Assembly (NCBI RefSeq): GCF_004365175.1
Contig: NZ_SOCE01000002.1
Span: forward strand, 434,001-498,000
From: Kribbella voronezhensis
GTDB lineage: Bacteria; Actinomycetota; Actinomycetes; Propionibacteriales; Kribbellaceae
Length of the DNA stretch: 64,000 nucleotides
Reading direction: 5' to 3'
Of this stretch, positions 21,873 to 31,180 are shown in pieces. Both the position numbers and the translations under genes were made by a program. Below the pieces are notes generated by a model. That model saw nothing but the letters and a program-made list of their open reading frames with translations, searched no databases and had not been told where the DNA came from. Every line of letters starts with the position of its first letter. Position 1 is the stretch's first letter.

Positions 21873-23138
21873 TCAGGCGGTGGTTGCTTGGAGGGCTTCT
21901 GTGTACTTCGGGCCGGCGCCCAGGTGGGCGGCTTCGAGGATGAGGGTGTTGTTCTGGCAGGTGGGTGCGGTCAAGGCGGTGTCGGGTGGGGTGGCGTAGA
22001 TCCGTTGCGGCCGGAGGAGGCCGGGTTGCCAGCGTTGGAGTTGGAAGGACTCGGTGCCGTTCGTGACGGTCCGGACTTCCCAGTGGATCCAGTTGCCGCA
22101 AGCAATGATCGTGCCGGTGATGATCTGGCCGAGCGACTGGGCGGGGCTGTCCGCACCGGTCCGTAGATAGGCCTTGCTCTGGTACTGGTCCGGGTCCGCG
22201 GCGCCGACCTCCGACCAGATGGTTGCTCCACGCAACGAGGCGCCGCTCCACTGGATGCAGTTCTTGGTTGCCGCGATCGGCCGGGCCGGGCCGCCCGAGA
22301 GCGCGGCGGTGAAGAGGCGCTTACAGCGTTGCGGAGTCGACGGCGCGGTGATCTGGCTGAACGTGACGGAGTCGGCCGATACGACCGGATCGGCGAGGTA
22401 GCCAGGGTCGGCGACGCATGTCACGCTGCGGGTTTTCAGCGACGCCAGTTCGGCGACGATCAGGCAGGAGCGTTTGCGGCTGTCCGTCGAGCTGTAGGCG
22501 AACACGCCGTCGTACGCGCCGATCTCCGGTTCGGAGATCCGGGGGAGCGCTCTCTGCTGGGCCAGATCCGTTCTCGCGCCGGAGGACAGGTCGTATCGGT
22601 AGGCCCGGATCTCCGGCGACGGCCCGTCCGAGCGGATCTCTTCGACCAGCGCCCATCGATCGTCGATCACCACCGGCGACTGGGCGACGAACCCGGCCGG
22701 CGGTACGTGGCGGACGATGACTCGCCGGCTCGCGCGTTCGGTGATGGTCGTGGTGCCGGCTTCGTCGCTGCCGCGTGTCACGAGGTACTTCGGGAGAGCG
22801 GTCACCACATGCTGCCCGTCCACCGGTTGCCGGAGCAGCTTGGTCCATTTCGGCGGGCCACCGGGCTTGGCCGAGCTGCCCGGCGGAGTGCCTGGAGTGG
22901 AGCCAGGCGTCGTGGTCGGCGAGCTGCTCGGCGACTGGGTGCCGCCTGGCGTGCTGGTCGCAGTACCGGACGGGCTCTGCGAGGGAGCGCTCTCCGGTGA
23001 GGACGAGCATGCGCTGAGCACCAACGCGAGCGCCACCACACCGCCCGCCGCCGCCAACACCAGCCGATTCCTGGCAAGTGGCGTGCTGTCGAACGGCTTT
23101 GTGGTGAACGAGTCTTGACGGGGTTTGTTCAGGTGCAC
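21873..23138 (-). CDS. Secreted lipoprotein with Ser/Thr/Pro linker
   Basis: 421 residues from GTG 23138, 4 bases after the stop of the C39-like gene, so the two are co-transcribed. An N-terminal charged stretch is followed by a hydrophobic segment and lipobox LSAC (about residue 44). Next comes a Ser/Thr/Pro/Gly linker (about 45-95) and a beta-rich domain of about 320 residues with recurring short strands and W/Y turns, compatible with a beta-propeller but without a diagnostic motif. Four cysteines in the second half (SCLI, VTCV, RCKR, NCIQ) could pair outside the cell. Function unknown; a start nearer the lipobox is possible. Confidence 0.75.
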   Translation of the reverse strand: MHLNKPRQDSFTTKPFDSTPLARNRLVLAAAGGVVALALVLSACSSSPESAPSQSPSGTATSTPGGTQSPSSSPTTTPGSTPGTPPGSSAKPGGPPKWTKLLRQPVDGQHVVTALPKYLVTRGSDEAGTTTITERASRRVIVRHVPPAGFVAQSPVVIDDRWALVEEIRSDGPSPEIRAYRYDLSSGARTDLAQQRALPRISEPEIGAYDGVFAYSSTDSRKRSCLIVAELASLKTRSVTCVADPGYLADPVVSADSVTFSQITAPSTPQRCKRLFTAALSGGPARPIAATKNCIQWSGASLRGATIWSEVGAADPDQYQSKAYLRTGADSPAQSLGQIITGTIIACGNWIHWEVRTVTNGTESFQLQRWQPGLLRPQRIYATPPDTALTAPTCQNNTLILEAAHLGAGPKYTEALQATTA

Positions 23139-23142
23139 TGGA

Positions 23143-24591
23143 TCAGAGGCCGATGTTCTTGAAGGAGTTGGCGAGGGTGGCGTTGAACATGGCCGAGGCC
23201 GGGATGTTCTTCGGGCCGTTGGTGGTGTTGCCGCGGCTGTTGAAGCGGCGTTCGTTGAACACCTCGAAGATGCCGATCGTGCCGTTCTTCATGTCGTAGC
23301 CGCGGCCGACCTGGTAGTGGCCGCTGTGGTTGAAGGCGAGGTACGGGAAGTACCGCTTCAGCAGCTGCACGTGTTCGATCACCGGCGCGGGCGCAGCGTC
23401 GCCCAGGTGCTTCTGGTGGACGGCGAGGAACTTCTGCGAGTTCCAGCCGCTGACGTTCTGCACGATGTAGGTGCCGGCGGCAATGTCCCACTTCGTCTTC
23501 AGGTTGGTCTGCTTCACCATCGACGAGATCCCGGTCCCCGAACTGGTCGAACCGAGGTCCTTCGCCCACGACGCCTGGGTGTCCTTCTGCTTGTCGTCCG
23601 CCCAGTCGATCGACTGGAACGTCGCCGGGCCGCACCAGTAACCCTTCTCCTGCGAGACCTCGAAGCCCTTCATGATGTACGCCGAACTCGGCAGCGGCTT
23701 GCTCACGACGGGCGTACTCGGAGCCGACGGCGTCGACCGCGTCGGCTCGGGCGTGCGCGGCGGCGTACCGGGCGTGCCGGGCGTACTGGGTGCACCGGGG
23801 GTGCCGGGTGCACCGGGGGTGCTGGGCGCGCTGGGTGGCGAGGTCGGCGTACCGGTTGTTCCGGGTGTCCCGTTCGCGGTCGAGGAAGCGTCCATCAAGC
23901 GCAGGGAGCGGGCCTTGTCGCGGCCGTCCCAGGCGGTCTGCATCTCCTCGAGTTCGGCGGCGATCCGGAGAGCCTTCGGCATCGCGGCCCGTTCGGTGAC
24001 GAACACCGCAGGCGACTGGTCACCGGTGGCGATGCCCTGCTCCACGCCGACCTCGCCGACCTCGCCGACCTTGCCGCTCGCCGAACTGCTCGCCCGGCCG
24101 GCCGTCGCGTCATCAGAGGGCGACTCGGTCACGGCCGCGCTGATCTGAGCGCCGCTCGGCATCTTGTCGACGAAGCCGAGTCCGAGGCAGTAGTTCTCCT
24201 CGTCCAGCTTGAAGCAGCGCATCACCTGGGCGGCCTGCTCGGCCGTGCTGACCCGGAGCATCAGGTCGTTGGGCGAGGTCTGCTGGACCTGCTGCGCCAG
24301 TTCGCTCCACGAGTGCGCGGCCGGCTCGGGCCGGTCGTCCACGGCAGTCGGGTCCGGTTCCGGCGGGATCGTCGGCGTGTCCGTCGGTACGGCGGTCGGC
24401 GTACCGGTGGGTGCCCCAGTTGGTGCCGCGGTCGGCGCCAGCGAGGGCTGCGCGGCCGGGGTGTTCCCATTGGTGGAGCGGTAGGCAGGATCGCGCGGTT
24501 GATATGCGGCGGCGGTTCCGGCCAGCGGCGCCTGCGCGAGCAGTGCGCCGAGGAGGATCAGTGCTGCTCCCCCCCGTGTCGCTGTGGGCAT
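23143..24591 (-). CDS. Secreted C39-peptidase-like (papain fold) protein
   Basis: 482 residues from ATG 24591, which follows GGGAG and opens on a signal peptide (MPTATRGGAALILLGALLAQ..). Then a Pro/Thr linker (about 35-80), a middle helical domain (about 90-235), a second Pro/Thr/Gly linker built of TPGTPGAP-like units (about 250-300), and a C-terminal papain-like domain with the nucleophile in KGYWCGPATFQ and the His in HSGHYQVGRGYD. That pair fits C39-like peptidases, though it does not sit beside any bacteriocin transporter or leader peptide. It may be a cell-wall or surface protease or a non-proteolytic relative. Shares a transcript with the lipoprotein downstream. Confidence 0.75.
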   Translation of the reverse strand: MPTATRGGAALILLGALLAQAPLAGTAAAYQPRDPAYRSTNGNTPAAQPSLAPTAAPTGAPTGTPTAVPTDTPTIPPEPDPTAVDDRPEPAAHSWSELAQQVQQTSPNDLMLRVSTAEQAAQVMRCFKLDEENYCLGLGFVDKMPSGAQISAAVTESPSDDATAGRASSSASGKVGEVGEVGVEQGIATGDQSPAVFVTERAAMPKALRIAAELEEMQTAWDGRDKARSLRLMDASSTANGTPGTTGTPTSPPSAPSTPGAPGTPGAPSTPGTPGTPPRTPEPTRSTPSAPSTPVVSKPLPSSAYIMKGFEVSQEKGYWCGPATFQSIDWADDKQKDTQASWAKDLGSTSSGTGISSMVKQTNLKTKWDIAAGTYIVQNVSGWNSQKFLAVHQKHLGDAAPAPVIEHVQLLKRYFPYLAFNHSGHYQVGRGYDMKNGTIGIFEVFNERRFNSRGNTTNGPKNIPASAMFNATLANSFKNIGL

Positions 24592-24806
24592 GGTGGTCTC
24601 CCGTTGGGCGTGTGTGACTGTAGTGACTGTAGGTACGCCTGAGACCACAGTACGTGCTCACAGCAACAATCAACACCCCCACCAACCCCACCGGCCCCGC
24701 CAATCACCATGCCTATGCAAGAGGAATGGGTGCTTGCGTGCCGGGGGAGTGAGCGAGCGCACTAGACTGTTTCGGTCCCCCTGTCTGTGACTGCTGTGGA
24801 GTTTGT

Positions 24807-25349
24807 GTGTCGGTCCAACCCATCCGTTTGTTCGGCGATCCCGTCCTGCTCACCAAGGCCGATCCCGTCGTCGACTTCGACGCAGAGTTGCGCCGGCTGG
24901 TCGCCGATCTCACCGACACCATGCAGGCCGCGCCCGGCTCCGGCCTCGCCGCTCCGCAGATCGGTGTCGGCCTCCGCGTCTTCACGTACTTCGTCGAAGG
25001 AGAGCTCGGCCACCTGGTCAACCCGGAGCTGAGCCTGTCGACGGAGGACCAGTTCGGCCCGGAGGGCTGCCTGTCGATCCCCGGCCTCACCTTCGACTGC
25101 CGCCGCGCGCTGAACGTGATCGCCAAGGGCTTCAACATGTACGGCGAACCTGTGGTGATCGAGGGCTCCGACCTGCTCGCCCGTTGTATCCAGCACGAGA
25201 CCGACCACCTCGACGGCGTACTGTTCGTCGACCGGCTGGACACCGAGACCCGCAAGGCCGCGATGAAGGCGATCCGCGAGGCGGACTGGCTCGGCGGCCC
25301 GCCGCAGCTCAAGGTCTCGCCGCACCCGACGAACGGATTCGGTCTGTGA
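24807..25349 (+). CDS. def: Peptide deformylase
   Basis: 180 residues, GTG start after GGAG. Removes the formyl group from new proteins. All three metal/catalytic motifs are present: GSGLAAPQ (44-51), EGCLS (86-90, Cys ligand) and HETDH (130-134). A -10-like TAGACT lies at 24763. Its stop overlaps the fmt GTG (GTGA), forming a def-fmt-rsmB operon. Confidence 0.97.
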   Translation: MSVQPIRLFGDPVLLTKADPVVDFDAELRRLVADLTDTMQAAPGSGLAAPQIGVGLRVFTYFVEGELGHLVNPELSLSTEDQFGPEGCLSIPGLTFDCRRALNVIAKGFNMYGEPVVIEGSDLLARCIQHETDHLDGVLFVDRLDTETRKAAMKAIREADWLGGPPQLKVSPHPTNGFGL

Positions 25350-26275
25350 GAGTCGTCTTCGCCGGCACCCCCGAGGTGTCGGTCACCGCACTGAAAGCCA
25401 TCGTTGCCAGCAGCCATGAACTGGTTGCCGTCGTCACCCGTCCCGACGCGCCCGCGGGTCGCGGCCGCAAGCTGGTCGCGTCCCCGGTCGCGCAGTACGC
25501 CGAGGAGCTCGGCGGCATCGAGATCCTCAAGCCGGTCAAGCCGAGCGACCCCGAGTTCCTCGCCCGGCTCACCGAGATCGCGCCGGACTGCTGCCCGGTG
25601 GTCGCGTACGGCGGGTTGCTGCCGCAGGCCGCGCTCGACATCCCGCCGCACGGCTGGATCAACCTGCACTTCTCCGTGCTGCCGGCCTGGCGTGGTGCCG
25701 CGCCGGTGCAGCAGTCGATCATCTCCGGCGACGACGTGACCGGGGCGAGCACGTTCCGGATCGTGAAGGCGCTCGACGCCGGACCCGTGTACGGCGTGCT
25801 GACCGAACGCATCGGCCCGAAGGACACCGCCGGCGATCTGCTCACCAGGCTGTCGGTCTCCGGCGCGAAGTTGCTCGTCGACACTCTCGACGGGATCGAG
25901 GCCGGTGTCCTCGAAGCGCGGGAGCAGCCGACCGACGGGGTCACCCTCGCGCCGAAGATCACCGTCGAGGACGCCGAGCTGGACCTGGCCGCGCCCGCGC
26001 AGCGAGTGGACCGCCTCGTGCGCGGCTGCAACCCGTCGCCAGGCGCGTGGACCACCTTCCGCGGCGAGCGCCTCAAGGTCCTCGAGGTCAATCCGACCGA
26101 CGAGGAGCTGAAGCCCGGCGAGATCCGCGCCACCAAGTCCTCGGTGCTGGTCGGCACCGGGAGCAAAGCGCTCGAGCTCGTCACGGTCCAGCCGCAGGGC
26201 AAGAAGCCGATGGCCGCGGCCGACTGGGCGCGCGGCGTACGGATCGTCGACGAAGACCGTCTGGGCTCCGAGTGA
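25346..26275 (+). CDS. fmt: Methionyl-tRNA formyltransferase
   Basis: 309 residues; formylates initiator Met-tRNA with 10-formyl-THF. The N-terminal Rossmann-like domain opens [16 protein letters not shown]; the catalytic segment [16 protein letters not shown] is complete and the C-terminal OB-like domain begins near 205. GTG 25346 overlaps the def stop (GTGA); in-frame codons before it lie inside def. The stop overlaps the rsmB start in the same way. Confidence 0.97.
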   Translation: MRVVFAGTPEVSVTALKAIVASSHELVAVVTRPDAPAGRGRKLVASPVAQYAEELGGIEILKPVKPSDPEFLARLTEIAPDCCPVVAYGGLLPQAALDIPPHGWINLHFSVLPAWRGAAPVQQSIISGDDVTGASTFRIVKALDAGPVYGVLTERIGPKDTAGDLLTRLSVSGAKLLVDTLDGIEAGVLEAREQPTDGVTLAPKITVEDAELDLAAPAQRVDRLVRGCNPSPGAWTTFRGERLKVLEVNPTDEELKPGEIRATKSSVLVGTGSKALELVTVQPQGKKPMAAADWARGVRIVDEDRLGSE

Positions 26276-27663
26276 GCGACCGCAGTCCCCGCAATCGCGC
26301 ACCGCAACGCCGTCCGGACCCGGTCCGCCAGCTCGCCTACCGGGTGATCCGCCAGGTCACCGCCGAAGATGGGTACGCCAACCTCGTTCTCAACAAGACG
26401 CTGCGCGACCAGCGGATGAGCGGCCGGGACGCGGCGTTCTGCACCGAACTGGTGCACGGGACGCTGCGCTGGCAGGGGACGTACGACGCGGTGCTCGCGC
26501 GCTGCGTGTCTCGTCCGCTCCCCGAACTGGACGCGAACCTGCTCGACCTTCTTCGCCTCGGCACCCACCAGTTGCTCCGGATGCGCGTCGACTCGTACGC
26601 GGCTGTCAACGAGATGGTCACGCTCACCCGCGCCGAAGCCGGCCAGAGCCGCAGCGGCCTGGTCAACGCCGTACTGCGGAAGGTCAGCCAGCGCACGCTC
26701 GACCAGTGGATCACCACGATCGCGCCGGCGCCCGAGGACGACGAGTACGGCTATCTCGCCATCGCCAAGGCTCACCCGCGCTGGGTGATCGGGGCCTTCG
26801 ACGATGCGCTCGGTGTGCGTGGCCTCGAACGTGACCTGGTCGACCTGCTCGACGCCGACAACGACCCGCCGCGCGTCACGCTGGTCGCTCGTCCCGGTCT
26901 TGCGGAGCTGGACGAATTGATCGAGGCCGGAGCGACCCGCACCCGCTGGTCGCAGTACGGCGCTGTGCTGCAGGGCGGCGGTGATCCGGGACGGATCGGT
27001 GCCGTGGCGACAGGTCGTGCAGGTGTGCAGGACGAGGGATCCCAGCTAGTCGCTACTGCACTGGCCACTGCGCCGCTGGAGGGCGACGACGCACGGTGGC
27101 TCGACCTCTGTGCCGGTCCTGGAGGCAAGTCGGCACTACTGGCCTCGCTGGCTAACCAGAAGGACGCCCTGCTCACTGCTGTCGAGCCACAGAAGCACCG
27201 CGCCGACCTGGTGCGCTCCAACCTTCGTGCGATTCCCGGTGATCACCAGGTGCTTGTCGGCGACGGTACGAAGCCGACGTGGCCTGCCGGGTGGTACGAC
27301 CGGGTGCTGGCCGACGTACCGTGCAGCGGACTTGGGGCGCTACGCCGCCGGCCCGAAGCACGCTGGCGCCGTACGCCGGACGACATCGCCGAGCTGCAGC
27401 CACTGCAGGAGGCTCTGCTGTCGTCAGCGATCACCTCCGTGCGACCTGGCGGCATCGTGGCGTACGTGACGTGCTCGCCGCACTACGCGGAGACCCGCGC
27501 AGTGGTGGACGCCGTACTCGACAGCCGGAGTGATGCGGTCGTCGAGGACGCCCGGGAGCTGTTCCCGGGTGTGCCGTCGCTCGGCGGTGGGCCGGATGTG
27601 CAGCTGTGGCCGCATCTGCACAGCACCGACGCGATGTACCTCGCGCTGATCCGGCGTACGTGA
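26272..27663 (+). CDS. rsmB: RsmB/Sun-type 16S rRNA (cytosine-C5) methyltransferase
   Basis: 463 residues from GTG 26272 (GTGA overlap with fmt). The N-terminal NusB-like RNA-binding domain is about 20-150; the SAM-dependent methyltransferase domain is about 255-460, with SAM motif [16 protein letters not shown] and both cysteines of the C5 mechanism in [16 protein letters not shown] and [12 protein letters not shown]. Equivalent E. coli RsmB methylates C967 of 16S rRNA. Its place after def-fmt is the usual one. Confidence 0.95.
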   Translation: MSDRSPRNRAPQRRPDPVRQLAYRVIRQVTAEDGYANLVLNKTLRDQRMSGRDAAFCTELVHGTLRWQGTYDAVLARCVSRPLPELDANLLDLLRLGTHQLLRMRVDSYAAVNEMVTLTRAEAGQSRSGLVNAVLRKVSQRTLDQWITTIAPAPEDDEYGYLAIAKAHPRWVIGAFDDALGVRGLERDLVDLLDADNDPPRVTLVARPGLAELDELIEAGATRTRWSQYGAVLQGGGDPGRIGAVATGRAGVQDEGSQLVATALATAPLEGDDARWLDLCAGPGGKSALLASLANQKDALLTAVEPQKHRADLVRSNLRAIPGDHQVLVGDGTKPTWPAGWYDRVLADVPCSGLGALRRRPEARWRRTPDDIAELQPLQEALLSSAITSVRPGGIVAYVTCSPHYAETRAVVDAVLDSRSDAVVEDARELFPGVPSLGGGPDVQLWPHLHSTDAMYLALIRRT

Positions 27664-27693
27664 GGGCCATTCTGCGGACCGCCTGTCAGGTGC

Positions 27694-28713
27694 ATGGCGA
27701 GTGACGGTCATGATGGTGCCGTGACAATCACCGAATCCCGGCCTGCCCTGAGTACTCGGCAAAGCCAGATCATCGGACTTTCCGCGGCCTTCGGCATCGG
27801 CATGCTGGTCGCCGTCCAGTCCAGGATCAACGGTGAACTCGGCAACCGGCTCGGCGACGGCGTACCGGCAGCGCTCATTTCGTTCATTTCGGGGCTGCTG
27901 ATCCTCCTGGTCGCCTGCCTGCTGATCCGGCGGATCCGTACCTCGCTCCGCAACGTCTGGCGGACCATTCGTACGAGCTCTGGTGAGCAGGGCCAGCTCC
28001 GCTGGTGGCAGTGCATCGGGGGAGTCGCAGGTGCCTTCCTGGTGGCCACCCAGTCCATCACCGTCTCGGTGATCGGCGTAGCGGTGTTCACTGTGGCTGT
28101 TGTCGCGGGGCAGGCCGTCAGCAGCCTTGTAGTCGACCGACTCGGTTTCGGGCCGGCAGGGCCACAGCCGTACACCACGCTGCGGGTAGTGGGCGCTGTG
28201 CTTGCACTAGCGGCGGTGGTGCTCGCAGTTTCCGACCGTTTGAACCACCCGTCCGGCCTGCTGATCGCAGTACTGCCTGCACTCGCTGGTATCGGCACTG
28301 CGGTGCAGCAAGCGATCAATGGCCGCGTGGCGCGCACTGCCTCGGCGGATGCCTACGGCGCGCTCGCTGCCGGCTTCATCAACTTCTTGGCGGGCACTGC
28401 AGCGCTGGTGATCGTCCTGCTGATCGACCTGTTCTTCCGCGGTGCACCCCGCAGCCTGCCCACCGAACCTTGGCTGTACTTCGGTGGTGCGTGCGGCGTG
28501 ATCTTCATCAGCTCCGCGGCCGCCGTCGTCCGGGTGGTCGGCGTCTTCGTGCTCGGCCTCGGCACGATCGCAGGCCAGCTGATCGCGAGCCTGCTGATCG
28601 ACCTCTTCCTGCCGGCGTCGGACCAGGCTGTCACCTTCCCGGTCGTCGCGGGAACGCTGCTGGCGCTGGTCGCTGTGGTCGTCGCAGCAATTCCCAATCT
28701 GCGGAAGAACTGA
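27694..28713 (+). CDS. DMT-superfamily membrane protein, fused double DUF606 (YdcZ-like)
   Basis: 339 residues with about ten membrane segments in two repeats (about 20-170 and 185-335), each starting with a Q-x-x-I/V-N-G-R/E type signature (AVQSRINGELG and AVQQAINGRVA). Single-domain members are about 140-150 residues, so this is a fused pair. Transport substrate unknown. ATG 27694 is used; GTG 27721 is also in frame, and neither has a clear Shine-Dalgarno. Converges on the EamA gene with a 4-base gap. Confidence 0.8.
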   Translation: MASDGHDGAVTITESRPALSTRQSQIIGLSAAFGIGMLVAVQSRINGELGNRLGDGVPAALISFISGLLILLVACLLIRRIRTSLRNVWRTIRTSSGEQGQLRWWQCIGGVAGAFLVATQSITVSVIGVAVFTVAVVAGQAVSSLVVDRLGFGPAGPQPYTTLRVVGAVLALAAVVLAVSDRLNHPSGLLIAVLPALAGIGTAVQQAINGRVARTASADAYGALAAGFINFLAGTAALVIVLLIDLFFRGAPRSLPTEPWLYFGGACGVIFISSAAAVVRVVGVFVLGLGTIAGQLIASLLIDLFLPASDQAVTFPVVAGTLLALVAVVVAAIPNLRKN

Positions 28714-28717
28714 GCTC

Positions 28718-29701
28718 TTATTGCACGGGGGTGGCGGCCGACTCGGCCGGAACCTTCGGCTTGCGGGTCCAACGGCCAGGGCTCAGGACGCCCTGAGAGA
28801 CCGCGACGCCGAACAGAACGACCAGGGCACCCACCGGCTGGTACCAGGTGAGGTGCTCGTCCAGCACCAGGACGCCGACGATGATGGCGAAGATCGGCAT
28901 CACGTAGGTGACCATCGAGGTCACGCTGGCGCCGACCAGCCGGATCACCCGAAGGTTCAGCACGAAGGCGATCCCGCTGCCCAGAGCACCCAGGGCGATC
29001 ACGCTGGCGACGGTCTTGAGCGAGAGCGTCCACGGCATCGGCGGTGCGTGCCCGGTGACGATCGGTGCCACGATCGCGAGCTGGACAGATGCGCAGAGCA
29101 ACAAGCTCGCCGACAGCGCGGTACCGGACAGCTTGCTGCCGGCAATGAACCGCTTCTGGTACGGAATGGCCACACCGTACGAGCAGGCGGCGGCCATGCA
29201 CAGGAGCTGGCCGGTGAGATCGGCGCCGCCGTGCAGCTGCCAGGCGCCGAGCACGACCAGCATGCCGATGAATCCGAGCACCAAACCGATCGCCCGCTGG
29301 GCATTGAACTTCTCGGTCCGGAAGACCAGGACCGCGACGGGCAGCACCACGAGCGGGGTGATGCCGTTCCAGATGCCGGCCAGCAGCGACGGGACCCGCT
29401 GCTCGCCGTACCCGAACAGTGTCCAGGGGAGTGCGGAGCCGATCGCGCCCATCACGAAGGTGTGCGCCCAGATCTTCGGCTCGCGCGGCAACGACTCGCG
29501 CTTGATCGCGAGAATCACGAGCAGCACCGCGGAACCGGCCAGCACCCGGCCGAGCGCGAGATAGGTCGGATGGAGTTCGCGGACTCCGACGGAGATGAAC
29601 AGGAAGCTGCAGCCCCAGATCGCGGCCAGCAGCAGCATGGTCGGAAGCCAGGAACGAAGCGGCGGCATGTCAGGAGTCGTCTTGAAGCTCACTCCTGACA
29701 T
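28718..29701 (-). CDS. EamA-family (DMT) transporter
   Basis: 327 residues from ATG 29701; ten membrane segments in two EamA repeats (first helix LPTMLLLAAIWGCSFLF). Family members export amino acids or metabolites; substrate not predictable here. The start is uncertain: ATG 29701 and ATG 29668 are both in frame, neither has a good Shine-Dalgarno, and a perfect 11-bp dyad joins them. Divergent from the class V aminotransferase at 29898. Confidence 0.82.
   Translation of the reverse strand: MSGVSFKTTPDMPPLRSWLPTMLLLAAIWGCSFLFISVGVRELHPTYLALGRVLAGSAVLLVILAIKRESLPREPKIWAHTFVMGAIGSALPWTLFGYGEQRVPSLLAGIWNGITPLVVLPVAVLVFRTEKFNAQRAIGLVLGFIGMLVVLGAWQLHGGADLTGQLLCMAAACSYGVAIPYQKRFIAGSKLSGTALSASLLLCASVQLAIVAPIVTGHAPPMPWTLSLKTVASVIALGALGSGIAFVLNLRVIRLVGASVTSMVTYVMPIFAIIVGVLVLDEHLTWYQPVGALVVLFGVAVSQGVLSPGRWTRKPKVPAESAATPVQ
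29667..29701. promoter_or_regulatory. Perfect 11-bp dyad spanning both possible starts of the EamA gene
   Basis: ATGTCAGGAGT at 29667-29677 and ACTCCTGACAT at 29691-29701 with a 13-base spacer. In the EamA mRNA this hairpin would pair an AGGAG with CUCCU and enclose one AUG. It could be a protein operator or a translation-control hairpin. Confidence 0.6.
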
Positions 29702-29897
29702 CCTGCAGCATCCCGCCGACAATTTCCCCATCCTGCCCGCAATTGGGCAACAACCCCACCTCCGCCGCCGCCCCCGGCACCCCAGCCCTCGGCAATAGCA
29801 ATGGGCAGCCCCGCGAGAGGGAGTGGAGCCCGCCGGTGGGGCGGCCACACGCGGGTGCGCTGGCGGTGGGTTGGGTTGGGTGGTGAGGATGGGCGGT

Positions 29898-31088
29898 ATG
29901 GGTGTCTTCGAGGTGGATTCGGTACGTAAGCAGTTTCCGGCGCTGAGTGAGGGGGCGGCTCATTTCGACGGGCCGGGTGGGTCGCAAACCCCACAGGTGG
30001 TCGCGGACGCGGTGGCGGCGACGATGGTGTCCGCGCTGGCCAACCGGGGCCGGTTGACGGCGGCCGAGCGGCGGGCCGACGACATCGTTCTCGGCGCCCG
30101 CCAGGCAATGGCGGACCTGCTCGGCACCGAGCCCGGCGGCATCGTTTTCGGTCGGAGCATGACGCAGTTGACCTACGACTTCGCCCGCACGCTCGCGAAG
30201 AACTGGGCGCCAGGGGACGAGGTCGTCGTCACCCGCCTGGATCACGACGCGAACATCCGACCCTGGGTGCAGGCCGCGGAGGCGGTCGGCGCGACAGTTC
30301 GCTGGCTGGCCTTCGACCCCGCGACGTCGGAACTCGAAGACCTCGAGCCGCTCCTTTCGGAGCGCACCCGGCTCGTCGCCGTCACCGGAGCGTCCAACCT
30401 GATCGGCACCCGCCCGGATCTGCCGGCCATCGCCGAGCTTGTGCACTCGGCGGGTGCGCTCGTGTACGTCGACGGCGTGCACCTGACACCGCACGCACCA
30501 GTGGACGCATCCTTCGCCGACTTCTACGCCTGCTCGCCGTACAAGTTCTTCGGGCCGCACTGCGGGGTGCTCTCGGCCGCGCCCGCATTGCTTGAGGGGC
30601 TCCGGCCGGACAAGTTGCTTCCGGCAACGGACGTGGTGCCGGAACGGTTCGAGTTCGGCACCTTGCCGTACGAACTGCTCGCCGGAACTGCAGCAGCCGT
30701 TGACTTCCTGGCCGGTCTCGGCGGAACGGGAGAGAACCGCAGAGAGCGTTTGCTGAGTTCTCTGGCGTTGCTCGAACTGTACGAGGACAAACTGCGCGAA
30801 GACCTCGAATCCCGGCTCGCCGCCATCGACGCCGTCACTCTCTACGGCCACGCGCAACGCCGTACGCCGACGTTGCTCTTCTCCGTCGCCGGCCACGACT
30901 CACGATCGGTCGCGGCACGGCTCGCTGAAGAGGGCGTCAACGCGCCAGCCGGTTCGTTCTACGCACTGGAGGCGTCCCGGCACCTCGGCCTCGGCGACAG
31001 TGGGGCGGTGCGGGCCGGTCTTGCTCCCTACACGAACGAGTCCGACGTCGATCGGCTGGTCGAAGGCGTCACCCGGCTGGTCTCTTGA
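29898..31088 (+). CDS. Class V aminotransferase, cysteine-desulfurase-like
   Basis: 396 residues from ATG 29898; GAGG lies 9 bases upstream, and the in-frame upstream codons are Gly-rich and unconserved. PLP enzyme of fold type I: cofactor segment VDGVHLTPH, Lys in ACSPYKFFGPHCG (Schiff base), and an N-terminal GPGGSQTP phosphate contact. It resembles the SufS-like subfamily often named cysteine desulfurase-like, but no mobile-loop catalytic cysteine is evident, so the reaction may differ. No Suf/Isc partner nearby. Confidence 0.83.
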   Translation: MGVFEVDSVRKQFPALSEGAAHFDGPGGSQTPQVVADAVAATMVSALANRGRLTAAERRADDIVLGARQAMADLLGTEPGGIVFGRSMTQLTYDFARTLAKNWAPGDEVVVTRLDHDANIRPWVQAAEAVGATVRWLAFDPATSELEDLEPLLSERTRLVAVTGASNLIGTRPDLPAIAELVHSAGALVYVDGVHLTPHAPVDASFADFYACSPYKFFGPHCGVLSAAPALLEGLRPDKLLPATDVVPERFEFGTLPYELLAGTAAAVDFLAGLGGTGENRRERLLSSLALLELYEDKLREDLESRLAAIDAVTLYGHAQRRTPTLLFSVAGHDSRSVAARLAEEGVNAPAGSFYALEASRHLGLGDSGAVRAGLAPYTNESDVDRLVEGVTRLVS

Positions 31089-31114
31089 CTGCCTCGGAAG
31101 TTAATAACTAAAGT
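31085..31114 (+). promoter_or_regulatory. Promoter with embedded operator before the glycosidase-ROK-GH125 cluster
   Basis: TTGACT (31085-31090) and TAAAGT (31109-31114) spaced 18 bases. Between them is the palindrome AGTTA-A-TAACT (31099-31109), in a patch much more AT-rich than its surroundings. The -35 overlaps the stop codon of the preceding gene. The likely ligand is the ROK protein encoded at 32792. Confidence 0.6.
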
Positions 31115-31180
31115 CAATGGGGTAAGTCGGTCCGTGCTGCTCGGCTGGCTTCCGGAACCCGATCTGGAGGAGCCCGCGGA

